Shown one piece after another: positions 1-8,916 of a stretch of DNA of 64,000 nt. Position 1 is the first letter of the stretch. Each line of letters begins with the position of its first letter. This stretch comes from Streptomyces daqingensis (lineage in GTDB: Bacteria > Actinomycetota > Actinomycetes > Streptomycetales > Streptomycetaceae): positions 39,850-103,849 of the forward strand of contig NZ_BMMP01000003.1 in the NCBI RefSeq assembly GCF_014645895.1, given 5' to 3'. Both the position numbers and the translations under genes were made by a program. Under the pieces are notes generated by a model. The model had not been told where the DNA came from. It ran no database searches and saw nothing but the letters and a program-made list of their open reading frames with translations.

Positions 1-85
1 CATCGAGTCGGATCTCCCCAGGTCCGAGGTCAACCACGTGTACCTCGGCGCCGCCGCCGCTCTCCGCAAGGACATCGCCCAGTAA
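1..85 (+). CDS. aroH: Chorismate mutase (AroH type), 3' end only
   Basis: This is the end of a gene entering from the left. Reading from base 2 gives 27 residues and a TAA stop. The tail contains HVYLGAAAALRKD, which matches the C-terminal HVYL...LRPDL region of the monofunctional AroH-type (trimeric) chorismate mutase. The enzyme converts chorismate to prephenate. The stop overlaps the ATG of tyrA (TAATG), so the two are probably translationally coupled. They supply consecutive steps of tyrosine synthesis. The identification rests on a short stretch plus context. Confidence 0.8.
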   Translation, partial: IESDLPRSEVNHVYLGAAAALRKDIAQ

Positions 86-1173
86 TGCGTACCGCCCTCG
101 TCGTCGGCACGGGCCTCATCGGCACCTCAGCGGCGCTCGCCATGACGGCGCGCGGCGTGCGGGTGCATCTGCGGGACACCGATCCGCAGCGGATCCGTAC
201 CGCGGCGTCCCTCGGAGCGGGCACGGACGCCGAGCCGGACGGCCCCGTCGACCTCGCGGTGGTGGCGGTGCCGCCCGCCCATGTGGCGCGCGTCGTCGCG
301 GACGTGCAGCGTCTCGGCCTGGCACGCGGCTGCATCGACGTGGCCAGCGTGAAGGGCGGCCCCCGCCGTGAGCTGCGCGAACTCGGCGGCGATCCCGTCG
401 CCTACCTGGGCAGTCACCCCATGTCGGGCCGCGAGCAGAACGGTCCGCTCGCCGCCACCGCCGACCTCTTCGAGGGGCGGCCCTGGGTGCTCACGCCGAC
501 GCCCGAGACCGACACCGAGGTGCTGAACCTCGCGCTCGAACTGATCGCGCTGTGCGGCGCGGTCCCCGTGGTCATGGACGCCGACGCCCACGACCGCGCC
601 GTCGCGCTCGTCTCACACACCCCGCAGCTGCTCTCCAGCATGATCGCGGCCCGCCTGGAGTCCGCGGACGAGACGGCGGTCCGCCTGTGCGGGCAGGGCA
701 TCCGGGACGTCACGCGCATCGCCGCGTCCGATCCGGACATGTGGGTGGAGATCCTCGCCGCCAACCCGGGGCCCGTCGCCGACGTCCTCGCCGCCGTCGC
801 CGGTGACCTGGACGAGGCCGTACGGGCACTGCGCGCGCTCGACTCCGCGGACGAGGAGAAGCGGGGCGGAGGCGCCGCCGGCATCGAGGACGTGCTGCGC
901 CGGGGCAACGCCGGCAGGGCCCGCGTCCCGGGCAAGCACGGCCAGGCGCCCGCGGTCTACCGGACGGTGGCGGTGCTCATCAGCGACCGCCCGGGCGAGC
1001 TGGCCCGTATCTTCGCGGACGCCGGTGCCGCCGGCGTCAACATCGAGGACGTACGGATCGAGCACGCCACCGGTCAGCAGGCCGGCCACGTCCAGCTCAT
1101 GGTGGAGCCGGGTGCCGCCTCGGCGCTGGAGTCGGCGCTGCGCGACCGCGGCTGGTCGCTGCGGCGCCTGTGA
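85..1173 (+). CDS. tyrA: Prephenate dehydrogenase with ACT domain
   Basis: Encodes 362 residues. It oxidatively decarboxylates prephenate to 4-hydroxyphenylpyruvate (tyrosine synthesis). An N-terminal Rossmann fold begins with VVGTGLIG (about residues 6-13). Family motifs SHPMSGRE (about 112-119) and VSHTPQLL follow in the substrate-binding region. A C-terminal ACT domain (about 290-360, with RPGELARIF and VNIEDV) is the usual site of tyrosine feedback. The start overlaps the aroH stop, so both probably lie in one transcript. The 100-base gap to cmk holds no obvious terminator. Confidence 0.93.
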   Translation: MRTALVVGTGLIGTSAALAMTARGVRVHLRDTDPQRIRTAASLGAGTDAEPDGPVDLAVVAVPPAHVARVVADVQRLGLARGCIDVASVKGGPRRELRELGGDPVAYLGSHPMSGREQNGPLAATADLFEGRPWVLTPTPETDTEVLNLALELIALCGAVPVVMDADAHDRAVALVSHTPQLLSSMIAARLESADETAVRLCGQGIRDVTRIAASDPDMWVEILAANPGPVADVLAAVAGDLDEAVRALRALDSADEEKRGGGAAGIEDVLRRGNAGRARVPGKHGQAPAVYRTVAVLISDRPGELARIFADAGAAGVNIEDVRIEHATGQQAGHVQLMVEPGAASALESALRDRGWSLRRL

Positions 1174-1276
1174 GGTTCCCACCGGCAGAACTGGGCGGTC
1201 CCCGCAGCCGGTAGCCTTGGCCCGTGGCCGTTCGGCCCTGCCCGCCCTGCCCGTGTAGAGAAAGGTCCTCCTCAGC

Positions 1277-2014
1277 GTGTCTGCAGTGATTGTCGCCATC
1301 GACGGCCCCTCCGGCACGGGCAAGTCCAGCACCTCGAAGGCGGTGGCTTCGGCGCTGGGCCTGAGCTACCTGGACACCGGCGCCCAGTACCGCGCCATCA
1401 CGTGGTGGATGCTGACCAACGGCGTTCCCGTCGACGACGCGGAGGCGGTGGCGGCCGCTTCCGGCAAGCCCGTGATCGTCTCCGGGACCGACCCGGCGGC
1501 GCCCGCCATCTCCGTGGACGGCGCGGACGCCTCGGGCCCGATCCGCACGCAGGAGGTCACGGCCGCGGTCAGCGCCGTCAGCGCGGTGCCCGAGGTGCGT
1601 GCCCGCATCACCGATCTGCAGCGGTCCATCGCGGCCGGAGCGGCGGGCGGCATCGTCGTCGAGGGCCGGGACATCGGCACCACCGTCCTTCCGGACGCCG
1701 ACCTGAAGGTCTTCCTCACCGCCTCGCCGGAGGCCCGCGCCTCCCGCCGCAGCGGCGAGCTGAAGGGCAAGGACGCCTCCGACGTCTCCACCACCCGTGA
1801 AGCGCTGATCAAGCGGGACCAGGCCGACTCCAGCCGCAAGACGTCCCCGCTGAAGAAGGCGGACGACGCCGTCGAGGTGGACACCACGGAACTCTCCCTG
1901 GAACAGGTCGTCGAGTGCGTGGTGACGCTCGTCGAGAACGCGGCGTCGGAGAAGTCCCGCGAAGCCGGCACGGCCTCCGTGGCGAACGAGAAGGCGGGGC
2001 AGATCTCCAAGTGA
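1277..2014 (+). CDS. cmk: Cytidylate kinase
   Basis: Encodes 245 residues and phosphorylates CMP and dCMP using ATP. The P-loop is GPSGTGKSS at about residues 10-18. The CMP-binding part (VEGRDIGTTVLPDADLKVFL) and the lid arginines (EARASRRSGE) are typical. The GTG start is preceded by an AAGG-type ribosome site. The protein is about 20 residues longer than a typical Cmk because of a charged, low-complexity C-terminus. The stop overlaps the GTG start of plsC (GTGA). Confidence 0.95.
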   Translation: MSAVIVAIDGPSGTGKSSTSKAVASALGLSYLDTGAQYRAITWWMLTNGVPVDDAEAVAAASGKPVIVSGTDPAAPAISVDGADASGPIRTQEVTAAVSAVSAVPEVRARITDLQRSIAAGAAGGIVVEGRDIGTTVLPDADLKVFLTASPEARASRRSGELKGKDASDVSTTREALIKRDQADSSRKTSPLKKADDAVEVDTTELSLEQVVECVVTLVENAASEKSREAGTASVANEKAGQISK

Positions 2015-2667
2015 CGTCCACCGGGGGAGCACCCGGTGCGCGGGGGGCCGCGACGGGGCGCCGTATCGGCCTCGGCCTGATGCACGGCCTGTGGCGTCCC
2101 CGCGTGCTCGGTGCGCGGCGAGTGCCCGCGAGCGGTCCGGTGATCCTCGCCGTCAACCACTCGCACATCATCGACGGACCGATGCTGATGGGCATCGCGC
2201 CCCGCCCCGTCCACTTCCTCATCAAGCGGGAGGCGTTCGTGGGCCCGCTCGGCCCGTTCCTGCGGGGCATCGGGCAGATCGAGGTCGACCGCAGCTCGGC
2301 CGACCGCGCCGCGATCCAGCGGGCGCTGGCCGTGCTGGAGGGCGGCGGGGTACTGGGGATATTCCCCGAAGGGACCCGCGGCGAGGGCGACTTCGCCTCG
2401 CTGCGCTCGGGACTCGCCTACTTCGCCGTACGCTCCGGAGCGCCCGTCGTCCCGGTGGCGGTGCTGGGCAGCAACGACCGGCCGGGCAGACTTGTCAGGG
2501 CGCTTCCCGCACTGCGCAGCCGGGTCGACGTCGTCTTCGGCGACCCCTTCGAAGCGGGAGACGGCAGCGGGCGCCGTACCCGCAAGGCGCTCGACGAGGC
2601 CACCTCGCGCATCCAGCGCAGACTGACGGACCACCTGGCGGGCGCGCGGCGGCAGACGGAACGCTGA
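2011..2667 (+). CDS. plsC: 1-acyl-sn-glycerol-3-phosphate acyltransferase
   Basis: Encodes 218 residues. It transfers an acyl chain to lysophosphatidic acid during phospholipid synthesis at the inner face of the membrane. The catalytic HX4D motif is H50-D55 (NHSHIID), and the phosphate-binding FPEGTR motif is at about 118-123. I chose the GTG at 2011 because it overlaps the cmk stop by four bases. The frame is open further upstream, but that part lies inside cmk. The tyrA-cmk-plsC-der order is a common actinobacterial arrangement. Confidence 0.9.
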   Translation: MTSTGGAPGARGAATGRRIGLGLMHGLWRPRVLGARRVPASGPVILAVNHSHIIDGPMLMGIAPRPVHFLIKREAFVGPLGPFLRGIGQIEVDRSSADRAAIQRALAVLEGGGVLGIFPEGTRGEGDFASLRSGLAYFAVRSGAPVVPVAVLGSNDRPGRLVRALPALRSRVDVVFGDPFEAGDGSGRRTRKALDEATSRIQRRLTDHLAGARRQTER

Positions 2668-2706
2668 GCACGCCCCGGCGCCCGCGGGGCGCCCCACAGG
2701 CACCAC

Positions 2707-2733
2707 GGGCCGGCCGCCGCGGACGGCCGGCCC
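2707..2733 (+). terminator. Hairpin between plsC and der
   Basis: A perfect 10-bp inverted repeat (GGGCCGGCCG / CGGCCGGCCC) with a 7-base loop lies in the 148-base gap. It has no T-tract, as is usual in Streptomyces. It may be an attenuator rather than a full stop, since der follows in the same direction. Confidence 0.55.
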
Positions 2734-2815
2734 GGCACACTTGCAGCAGCGAGCCGCCCGGAGACCTCCGGGCGGACGCGGACCACCTGATCAGGAACGA
2801 CGAGGACGAGACGGC

Positions 2816-4291
2816 ATGAACGACCAGAACCAGCACGGCGACGAGCCGGCGCACGAGCACGGTGAGCTCGGCGACGCCGAGTTCGCCCAGTTCATGGAGC
2901 TCGCCGCGGAAGAGGGCTTCGAAGCCGAAGAGGTAGAGGGTGCCCTGGAGGAGGCCTCGCACGGGCCGCTGCCGGTGCTCGCCGTCGTCGGCCGCCCCAA
3001 CGTCGGCAAGTCGACTCTGGTGAACCGCATCCTCGGCCGGCGCGAGGCCGTCGTCGAGGACCGCCCGGGCGTGACCCGGGACCGCGTCACCTACGAGGCC
3101 GAGTGGGCGGGCCGCCGCTTCAAGGTCGTCGACACCGGCGGCTGGGAGCTCGACGTGCTCGGCATGGAGGCGTCGGTGGCGGCCCAGGCCGAGTTCGCGG
3201 TGGAGGCCGCCGACGCGGTCGTCTTCGTGGTGGACGCCCAGGTCGGGGCCACGGACACCGACGAGGCCGTCGTGCGGATGCTGCGCAAGGCCGGCAAGCC
3301 GGTCGTGCTCTGCGCCAACAAGGTCGACGGGCCGACGGGCGAGGCCGACGCCGCCTACCTGTGGGGCCTCGGCCTCGGTGAACCGCACCCCGTCTCCGCC
3401 CTCCACGGACGCGGTACGGGCGACCTTCTCGACGTGGCCCTCGACGCCCTGCCGGAGGCCCCTGAGCAGACCTTCGGCGCCGGCGGAGTCGGCGGCCCGA
3501 GGCGCGTGGCGCTGATCGGGCGTCCCAACGTCGGCAAGTCCTCGCTGCTGAACAAGGTGGCGAAGGAGGACCGCGTCGTCGTCAACGAGGAGGCGGGCAC
3601 CACGCGGGACCCGGTCGACGAGCTGATCGAACTCGCCGGCCGCACCTGGATGTTCGTCGACACCGCGGGCATCCGCCGCCGCGTGCACCTCCAGGAGGGC
3701 GCCGACTACTACGCCTCGCTGCGCACCGCGGCCGCCCTGGAGAAGGCCGAGGTCGCGGTCGTCCTGATCGATGTGACGGAGTCGATCAGCGTCCAGGACC
3801 TGCGCATCATCACCATGGCCGTGGAGGCCGGACGCGCACTCGTCATCGCCTACAACAAGTGGGACAACCTCGACGACGAGCGCCGCTTCTACCTGGAGCG
3901 GGAGATCGAGAGGGACCTGGTCCAGGTGCGCTGGGCGCCGCGGGTGAACATCTCGGCCCGCACCGGACGGCACATGGAGAAGCTCGTACCGGCCATCGAG
4001 ACGGCGCTCGAAGGGTGGGAGACCCGCGTCCCCACCGGGAAGCTCAACTCCTTCCTCGGCGAGATCGTCGCGGCGAACCCGCACCCGGTGCGGGGCGGCA
4101 AGCAGCCCCGCATCCTCTTCGGCACGCAGGCCGGGGTCAGGCCGCCGCGGTTCGTGCTGTTCGCCTCCGGGTTCCTGGAGGCGGGCTACCGGCGCTTCAT
4201 CGAGCGGCGGCTGCGCGAGGAGTTCGGCTTCGAGGGGACGCCCGTGCACATGTCGGTGCGGGTGCGTGAGAAGCGCGGCAAGAAGAAGTAG
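2816..4291 (+). CDS. der: Ribosome assembly GTPase Der (EngA)
   Basis: Encodes 491 residues: an acidic N-terminal extension of about 50, two tandem GTPase domains, and a C-terminal KH-like domain. Domain 1 has GRPNVGKST (about 59-67), DTGG and NKVD. Domain 2 has [13 protein letters not shown] and NKWD. The KH-like part ends in a basic KRGKKK tail. Der acts in 50S subunit maturation. I chose the ATG at 2816 because residues further upstream in frame look non-coding. The acidic Asp/Glu-rich extension is typical of actinobacterial Der proteins. Confidence 0.96.
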   Translation: MNDQNQHGDEPAHEHGELGDAEFAQFMELAAEEGFEAEEVEGALEEASHGPLPVLAVVGRPNVGKSTLVNRILGRREAVVEDRPGVTRDRVTYEAEWAGRRFKVVDTGGWELDVLGMEASVAAQAEFAVEAADAVVFVVDAQVGATDTDEAVVRMLRKAGKPVVLCANKVDGPTGEADAAYLWGLGLGEPHPVSALHGRGTGDLLDVALDALPEAPEQTFGAGGVGGPRRVALIGRPNVGKSSLLNKVAKEDRVVVNEEAGTTRDPVDELIELAGRTWMFVDTAGIRRRVHLQEGADYYASLRTAAALEKAEVAVVLIDVTESISVQDLRIITMAVEAGRALVIAYNKWDNLDDERRFYLEREIERDLVQVRWAPRVNISARTGRHMEKLVPAIETALEGWETRVPTGKLNSFLGEIVAANPHPVRGGKQPRILFGTQAGVRPPRFVLFASGFLEAGYRRFIERRLREEFGFEGTPVHMSVRVREKRGKKK

Positions 4292-4341
4292 CCGGCCTTC
4301 GCGGGCCGGCCGGCGCCGCACCCGCTGCGGTGTGCGGCGCC
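4291..4341 (+). terminator. Double hairpin after der
   Basis: Two adjacent stem-loops lie right after the der stop. The first (4291-4310) has GCCGGCC/GGCCGGC arms. The second (4312-4341) has GGCGCCGCAC/GTGCGGCGCC arms. They sit between converging genes and could end transcription from both sides. Confidence 0.65.
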
Positions 4342-4372
4342 CGTGCGACGGTTCCGGTGCCGTCGCCGTCGT

Positions 4373-4660
4373 TCAGTGTCCGTACGTGCGTCCGTTCTGC
4401 TGTCCCGGAGGCAGGGCGGCGGGCTTGCCGCCGGTGCGCTTCGGCAGCAGTTCGTGCGGCCACTCGCCGCCGCGCCAGCTCCCGCCGCCCAGCTGGCCGG
4501 CCGCCGTGCCGTGCGTCAGGCCGAAGCCCTCGAACCGCAGCTCCTCCTCGCCGGAGCGGTCGCCGGGCAGCGTACGGAAGAGCCTGCTGTACTCGGCGTA
4601 CAGGGCGTCGTAGATGGGTGTGCCGGAGCCGGGCGAGGGGGATTCGCGGCTGTGGCGCAT
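4373..4660 (-). CDS. Small conserved hypothetical protein (95 aa)
   Basis: Encodes 95 residues starting MRHSRESPSP. The core TPIYDALYAEYSRLFRTLPG followed by DRSGEEELRFEGFG is a pattern I recognise from uncharacterised Streptomyces proteins, with no known function. There is no signal peptide or membrane segment. The first half is helical and mixed-charge, the rest is Gly/Pro-rich. The ATG at 4660 begins the conserved-looking part. An AGGGA lies about 12 bases upstream, a rather long spacing. It converges on der. Confidence 0.7.
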   Translation of the reverse strand: MRHSRESPSPGSGTPIYDALYAEYSRLFRTLPGDRSGEEELRFEGFGLTHGTAAGQLGGGSWRGGEWPHELLPKRTGGKPAALPPGQQNGRTYGH

Positions 4661-4887
4661 ACCGGGGATGAGTCCCTGGTCGCGGTACGGGCGGTGGGCT
4701 CTGGAAGGTTCGTAAGGCTGCACGTCTGGCCAAACGACCGCGCCGCCCGGCGGATGCGGGGCGGCGCGGCGAATGACCTGTTCGCAGGGGTGGGTCAGGG
4801 GCGTACGTGCGAACGGAGCGCCGTGCGGGGCATGGCCCGCACGGCACGTCCGGGGGCTCCCGCCGCCCGGAGGACCGCGGGAGACCG

Positions 4888-6018
4888 TCAGCCCTGCAGA
4901 GGCATCGTGGCCGCGACCAGCACTCCTCGTGCCGCGGCCTGGACGAGGGCCTCCCGGAGCAGGTCCTCCCGGGGCTGGTGGCCGATGGAGCCGGTGGGCG
5001 CCGCGTAGACGAGCACCGTCCCGTTCCTGTTGGCGGACTCCCGCCACTCCTCGGTGACGGGCAGCGCCTGGTGCGCCTGCCACCAGGCGGTGGGCTGGCC
5101 GGTTCCGCCGGAGGGCGGCTGGAGGATGGCGTGGAGCTGGCCCATGGCGACCAGCACGGACCAGCCGGACACGGGTGCCGGCGGCTCCCCGAGGCCGGTG
5201 ACGTGCTGGAAGCCCTGCTCGGCGAGGAGCGGCAGGAAGTCGTCGCCGGGGCCGCTCGCGCCCGGACGCGCGATGCGGGACGTCGGCTCGACGACGACGG
5301 CGGCGTGGACGGTCCGCCCGATCAGCACCTGCCCGCACGTGACGCTCAGCACCGCACGCTCCGGGGACGGACGGCCGGGCGCGGCGGGTGAGGCGGGCCG
5401 GGGCACCGTGCCCGAGGGGGCCGCCGCGCCCGCAGACGTCCCGTACGCGTCGGGAGCCGGTCGTCCGGGGTGGCCGGACGGTGGCGCGGCGTACCCGGCA
5501 GGGGCCGGGACGCCCTCCTGGTAGCCGTAGCCGCCGCCGTACCCCTCCCGGTAGCCGTCACCGTAGTGCGCGGCCTGGCCGGGGACGCTTCCGAACTGCT
5601 GGACGGGACCGGGGGCGTTCCCGAAGCCCTGGCCGTGATCGGGCGCGTAGCCGTAGCCGCCGTTGTGGCCCGCTGCCGGACCGGCGCCGTAGCCGTACCC
5701 CGGGTCCGCGGCGGCCGCGCCCGCGGTGCCGGCGGCCCCGGCCTCGGCGGTGATCGTGCGGACCGCTCCCTGCACCTGCTCCTCCGAGACCTTCACCACC
5801 TGCGAGGGGATGCACGCGGCGTGCGCGAAGGCGAGGACGGCCGTCTCCTCGCCCACGAACAGCACGGCGGTGGTGGGCATGCGACCGGTGTCGCCGGGAG
5901 TGCGGCACGAGGTGCAGTCGTAGGCGCCCGGGGCGTTCTCGCCGGCGAGCAGCCTGTCGGCTTCATCGTCGCCGATCTCGGCGCGTACGTCGTCGCTGAC
6001 ATCGAGCAAGGGGGACAC
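4888..6018 (-). CDS. Conserved hypothetical protein with CxxC N-domain
   Basis: Encodes 376 residues from a GTG start with AGGAG about 7 bases upstream. The N-terminal part (about 1-80) includes CTSCRTPGD, a possible metal or thiol site, followed by a hydrophobic AVLFVGEETAVLAFAHAACI stretch. A Gly/Tyr/Pro/Ala-rich low-complexity linker occupies about 100-220. A folded C-terminal domain (about 225-376) contains SVTCGQVLIGR and PTSRIARPG. There is no signal peptide, so it is probably cytoplasmic. I know it only as an uncharacterised Streptomyces family. It is divergent from the glycosyltransferase gene. Confidence 0.75.
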   Translation of the reverse strand: MSPLLDVSDDVRAEIGDDEADRLLAGENAPGAYDCTSCRTPGDTGRMPTTAVLFVGEETAVLAFAHAACIPSQVVKVSEEQVQGAVRTITAEAGAAGTAGAAAADPGYGYGAGPAAGHNGGYGYAPDHGQGFGNAPGPVQQFGSVPGQAAHYGDGYREGYGGGYGYQEGVPAPAGYAAPPSGHPGRPAPDAYGTSAGAAAPSGTVPRPASPAAPGRPSPERAVLSVTCGQVLIGRTVHAAVVVEPTSRIARPGASGPGDDFLPLLAEQGFQHVTGLGEPPAPVSGWSVLVAMGQLHAILQPPSGGTGQPTAWWQAHQALPVTEEWRESANRNGTVLVYAAPTGSIGHQPREDLLREALVQAAARGVLVAATMPLQG

Positions 6019-6177
6019 AGGGGCTCCTGGCGTTCGGTTCTTGTCCCATGGACAACGGGAGAGCCGTGGTCGCGGTCACGCGCGGGGGACGACCGGAATG
6101 CTCGGGGGAGGGCACCGTGTCCTGCTCCGGGAGTGGTCAACCGGTGTAGTGGGCAGGCAAGTTCCAGAATCTTCTTC

Positions 6178-6193
6178 ACAGTTTCGAAACTGT
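6178..6193. promoter_or_regulatory. Perfect 16-bp palindrome between divergent genes
   Basis: ACAGTTTCGAAACTGT is a perfect palindrome in the 285-base gap between the CxxC protein gene (leftward) and the glycosyltransferase gene (rightward). A second inverted pair, CCAGAA (6164-6169) and TTCTGG (6193-6198), surrounds it. The local AT content is higher than in the genes. It is probably a repressor or activator site, with the regulator unknown. Confidence 0.55.
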
Positions 6194-6303
6194 TCTGGGA
6201 CAAGTACGTGATAGCGCCCAACCATCACCCTTCCTGCCCGGTCTACCCATCGGAAGGCGGACAGCAGGGGACTGACCGCGTCGAACGCGTGGGGGGCGGG
6301 CAC

Positions 6304-7554
6304 ATGCACATCGCGTTTCTGATCAACAGCGGCTACGGGATGGGCGGGACGATCCGTACCACGTACAACCTGGCGTCGAAGCTGGCGGAGCAGCACGACG
6401 TCGAGGTCGTCTCCGTGTTCCGGTACAGGGACCGGCCGTTCTTCGACCCTGGTCCCGGAGTCCGGCTGCGCTCGCTCGTCGACATGCGGCGGCACAGCCC
6501 GCACTATGCGGGAGACGATCCCCAACACGCCCTTCACGCCCGCGTGTTCCCGGACTGCGACGGCCGTCATCCGCAGTACAGCGCCCTCACCGACCGCCGC
6601 ATCGGCGAGTACCTGGCGGCCACGGAGGCGGACGTCGTCATCGGCACCCGCCCCGGGCTCAACGCCCACATAGCGCGCCAGACGCGCCGCGGGCCCGCCC
6701 GGCTGGGCCAGGAGCACCTCACGCTGGCCACGCACTCGGCGCGCATGAAGCTGATGCTGCGCGACACCTACCCCCGCCTCGACGCGGTCACGACGGTCAC
6801 CGAGGCCGACGCCCGCGACTACCGGCGGATACTCCGCCTGCCGGGTGTCCGCGTCGAGGCGCTGCCCAACAGCGTCCCCGCGCCGCAGGTCGGCCCGGCG
6901 GACAGCAGCGGCAAGTGGGTCGTCGCCGCCGGGCGTCTGGCCCCGGCCAAGCGCTACGACGTGCTGATACGCGCTTTCGCGGGCGTCGTCGCGGAACGCC
7001 CCGACTGGGGCCTGCGGATCTACGGCAACGGCCGCGAACGGGACGGCCTCCGGGCTCTCATCGACGAACTCGGTCTCTACAACCACGTGTTCCTGATGGG
7101 GCCCGCGCACCCCATCGAGGCCGAATGGGCCAAGGGGGCCATCGGGGCCGTCACTTCGAGCCTGGAGTCGTTCGGCATGACCATCGTCGAAGCCATGCGG
7201 TGCGGTCTCCCCGTCGTGGCGACCGACTGCCCGCACGGTCCCGGCGAGATCATCCGCGACGGGTCCGACGGGCTGCTCGTACCGACGGGCGACGTTCCCG
7301 CCGTCACCGGCGCCCTGCTGCGTCTGATGAACGACGACGCTCTCAGGCAGCGCATGGGACGGACCGCACTTGCCGCGTCCGCGCGGTTCGACCCCGCGCA
7401 CGTCGCGGCACGTTACGAGGACCTTCTGACGCAGCTGGTCAACCGCCGCGGAGCCACGGTCCACAGAGCACGCGCCGCGCTGCTGAGCGGGGCGTACGCG
7501 GCCAAGGACGCCCTGTGCGCCCGACGCATCGCACTGCAGGGAGGACAGGCATGA
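6304..7554 (+). CDS. Family GT4 glycosyltransferase
   Basis: Encodes 416 residues of GT-B fold. The N-terminal Rossmann half starts IAFLINSGYGMGGTIR, with the Gly-rich acceptor loop. The C-terminal half has the sugar-nucleotide domain: AAGRLAPAKRYDVLIRAF (about 205-225) and the ESFGMTIVEAM motif of the EX7E type (about 290-300). The acceptor is unknown; a surface glycan or glycolipid is plausible. The ATG at 6304 was chosen because it starts the canonical first strand. It overlaps the next gene by four bases (ATGA), so the two probably act together. Confidence 0.87.
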   Translation: MHIAFLINSGYGMGGTIRTTYNLASKLAEQHDVEVVSVFRYRDRPFFDPGPGVRLRSLVDMRRHSPHYAGDDPQHALHARVFPDCDGRHPQYSALTDRRIGEYLAATEADVVIGTRPGLNAHIARQTRRGPARLGQEHLTLATHSARMKLMLRDTYPRLDAVTTVTEADARDYRRILRLPGVRVEALPNSVPAPQVGPADSSGKWVVAAGRLAPAKRYDVLIRAFAGVVAERPDWGLRIYGNGRERDGLRALIDELGLYNHVFLMGPAHPIEAEWAKGAIGAVTSSLESFGMTIVEAMRCGLPVVATDCPHGPGEIIRDGSDGLLVPTGDVPAVTGALLRLMNDDALRQRMGRTALAASARFDPAHVAARYEDLLTQLVNRRGATVHRARAALLSGAYAAKDALCARRIALQGGQA

Positions 7555-8567
7555 CCACCCGCGCCACCGGGACACCGCCGGCAGCCGCATACGGGGGAGA
7601 GGCAGCGGGCGCCGCCCCGGCCGCACAGGTGCGCCCCCCGGTGGACTGGCCGCCGCACTCCCCGAAGCCCAAGTCCCTCCGCCCGCAAGCCGATTGCACG
7701 GCGGACACCGCGGGCGGGATCACCATCGACGTGCGCGTTTCCGAGGGGCAGGCTGCCGCCTCCGGCATGGCGCGGGCGGTGGAGGGCGGCGCCGCGCTGC
7801 TCCTGAGACGCCGCGGCGGGGGAGAGGGCCCGGAGGACACCGTCCGGCTGCCGCTCGGCCCCGCCGGGACGGAGGGCGTGATGCGCGCCGTCCTGCCGAG
7901 CATCATGACGCTGCCCGAGGGCCGTTGGGACGCCTTCCTCGCCGTGGCCGAAGCGGAGCCGCAGCGGCTGCGCTCCGGGCTGAACGACCTGCGTTCACTC
8001 GTGGACCGCGTACCGCGGCAGGGACGTACCTGGCTGGGCGTGCGCATCCCCTACGCCACCAAGTACGGCAACCTCACGGTGCGTTCGTGGCTGCGCTGGC
8101 CGCACGCGGAGGCGGGGCAGCTGCACGTCGAGGACGGCCTGATGCGGCTGCGCGGCGTGCTCTTCGGCGCGCGGCTCGACAGCGGCGCCCGGATCGAGGC
8201 ACGGCCCCGTGACGGCGGGCCCGCGGTGTGCAGTCCGGTGGCCCCAGAGGTACGTGCGCCCGGCCGTCCCGGGGGGCGGACCGCCTGGAAGACCGGAGCC
8301 GAGCCGGAGGCGGCGACGGGCTTCACGGCCGAACTGCAGCTCGCCGCGCTGGGGCCGGGACACCGGGTATGGGACCTGTGGCTGCGTCCGGACGGGGACG
8401 CCGGACCGGTCCGGATCGCCCGGATCCTCGATGACATCCCCGACAAGAGGCTGATCTTCAGCTATCCGCCGCAGCGTGTGACCGACGCCGGGGGAGAGCG
8501 GACGGTGCGGCCGTACTACACGCTCGACAACGACCTTTCCCTAAGGGTTTGCCTTTCGGATGCGTAG
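7551..8567 (+). CDS. Hypothetical partner of the glycosyltransferase
   Basis: Encodes 338 residues with no signal peptide or membrane segment. After a disordered N-terminus (about 1-60), the sequence reads as repeated beta-rich units, each with Trp/Gly-rich strands such as WDAFLAVAE, WLGVRIPYATKYGNLTVRSW and VWDLWLRPDG. It ends in RPYYTLDNDLSLRV. This resembles the beta-sandwich modules attached to some actinobacterial glycosyl- and glycerophosphotransferases, but I cannot name a family. The ATGA overlap with the GT4 gene suggests a shared complex or pathway. Confidence 0.7.
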   Translation: MTTRATGTPPAAAYGGEAAGAAPAAQVRPPVDWPPHSPKPKSLRPQADCTADTAGGITIDVRVSEGQAAASGMARAVEGGAALLLRRRGGGEGPEDTVRLPLGPAGTEGVMRAVLPSIMTLPEGRWDAFLAVAEAEPQRLRSGLNDLRSLVDRVPRQGRTWLGVRIPYATKYGNLTVRSWLRWPHAEAGQLHVEDGLMRLRGVLFGARLDSGARIEARPRDGGPAVCSPVAPEVRAPGRPGGRTAWKTGAEPEAATGFTAELQLAALGPGHRVWDLWLRPDGDAGPVRIARILDDIPDKRLIFSYPPQRVTDAGGERTVRPYYTLDNDLSLRVCLSDA

Positions 8568-8611
8568 AAGCAGTGAAGTGGGCAACTCGAAGCCATGGAG
8601 GTGTCGTTCAC

Positions 8612-8782
8612 ATGGTTCCTATTCTGCTCGTACTGCTGTTGGCCCTGCTCCTCTTCGGAGCGGGCTTCGCGTTGAAGGCCCTGTGGTGGATCGCGGTAGC
8701 GGTACTCGTGATCTGGTTGCTCGGCTTCCTGCTGCGCACCACCAATGCGGGCGGAGGCAAGGCACGCTGGTATCGCTGGTAG
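8612..8782 (+). CDS. Small hydrophobic membrane protein (56 aa)
   Basis: Encodes 56 residues. Residues 2-22 and 24-42 form two hydrophobic segments (VPILLVLLLALLLFGAGFAL, then WWIAVAVLVIWLLGFLL). A Gly/Arg-rich tail ends RWYRW. Streptomyces genomes carry many of these proteins, annotated only as hydrophobic protein, and their function is unknown. The ATG at 8612 is preceded by GGAGG at 8597-8601 (about 10 bases). The gene is followed by a strong hairpin. Confidence 0.85.
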   Translation: MVPILLVLLLALLLFGAGFALKALWWIAVAVLVIWLLGFLLRTTNAGGGKARWYRW

Positions 8783-8846
8783 ACGGCGATCGCCCCGTAG
8801 CGGGAGGCGAATGACTTCCGGCGGAGCACTCTTACAGCGAACAAGG

Positions 8847-8877
8847 GCAGGGGCCCGGCCATCGGCCGGGCCCCTGC
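8847..8877 (+). terminator. Strong hairpin after the hydrophobic protein gene
   Basis: A perfect 14-bp stem (GCAGGGGCCCGGCC) with a 3-base loop lies in the gap before the WYL regulator gene. Confidence 0.75.
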
Positions 8878-8916
8878 GGACTCTAGCTGTCCGCAAGCGG
8901 TGGCAGACTCGGCGGC

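Noticed and set aside
4690..4870. Possible tRNA-like sequence between two minus-strand genes
   Set aside because: A GTTCGCA-type T-loop is present, but no acceptor stem or anticodon arm can be folded around it.
5470..6303. Extended N-terminus for the glycosyltransferase
   Set aside because: The upstream codons overlap the CxxC protein gene on the other strand and look non-coding; ATG 6304 begins the fold.
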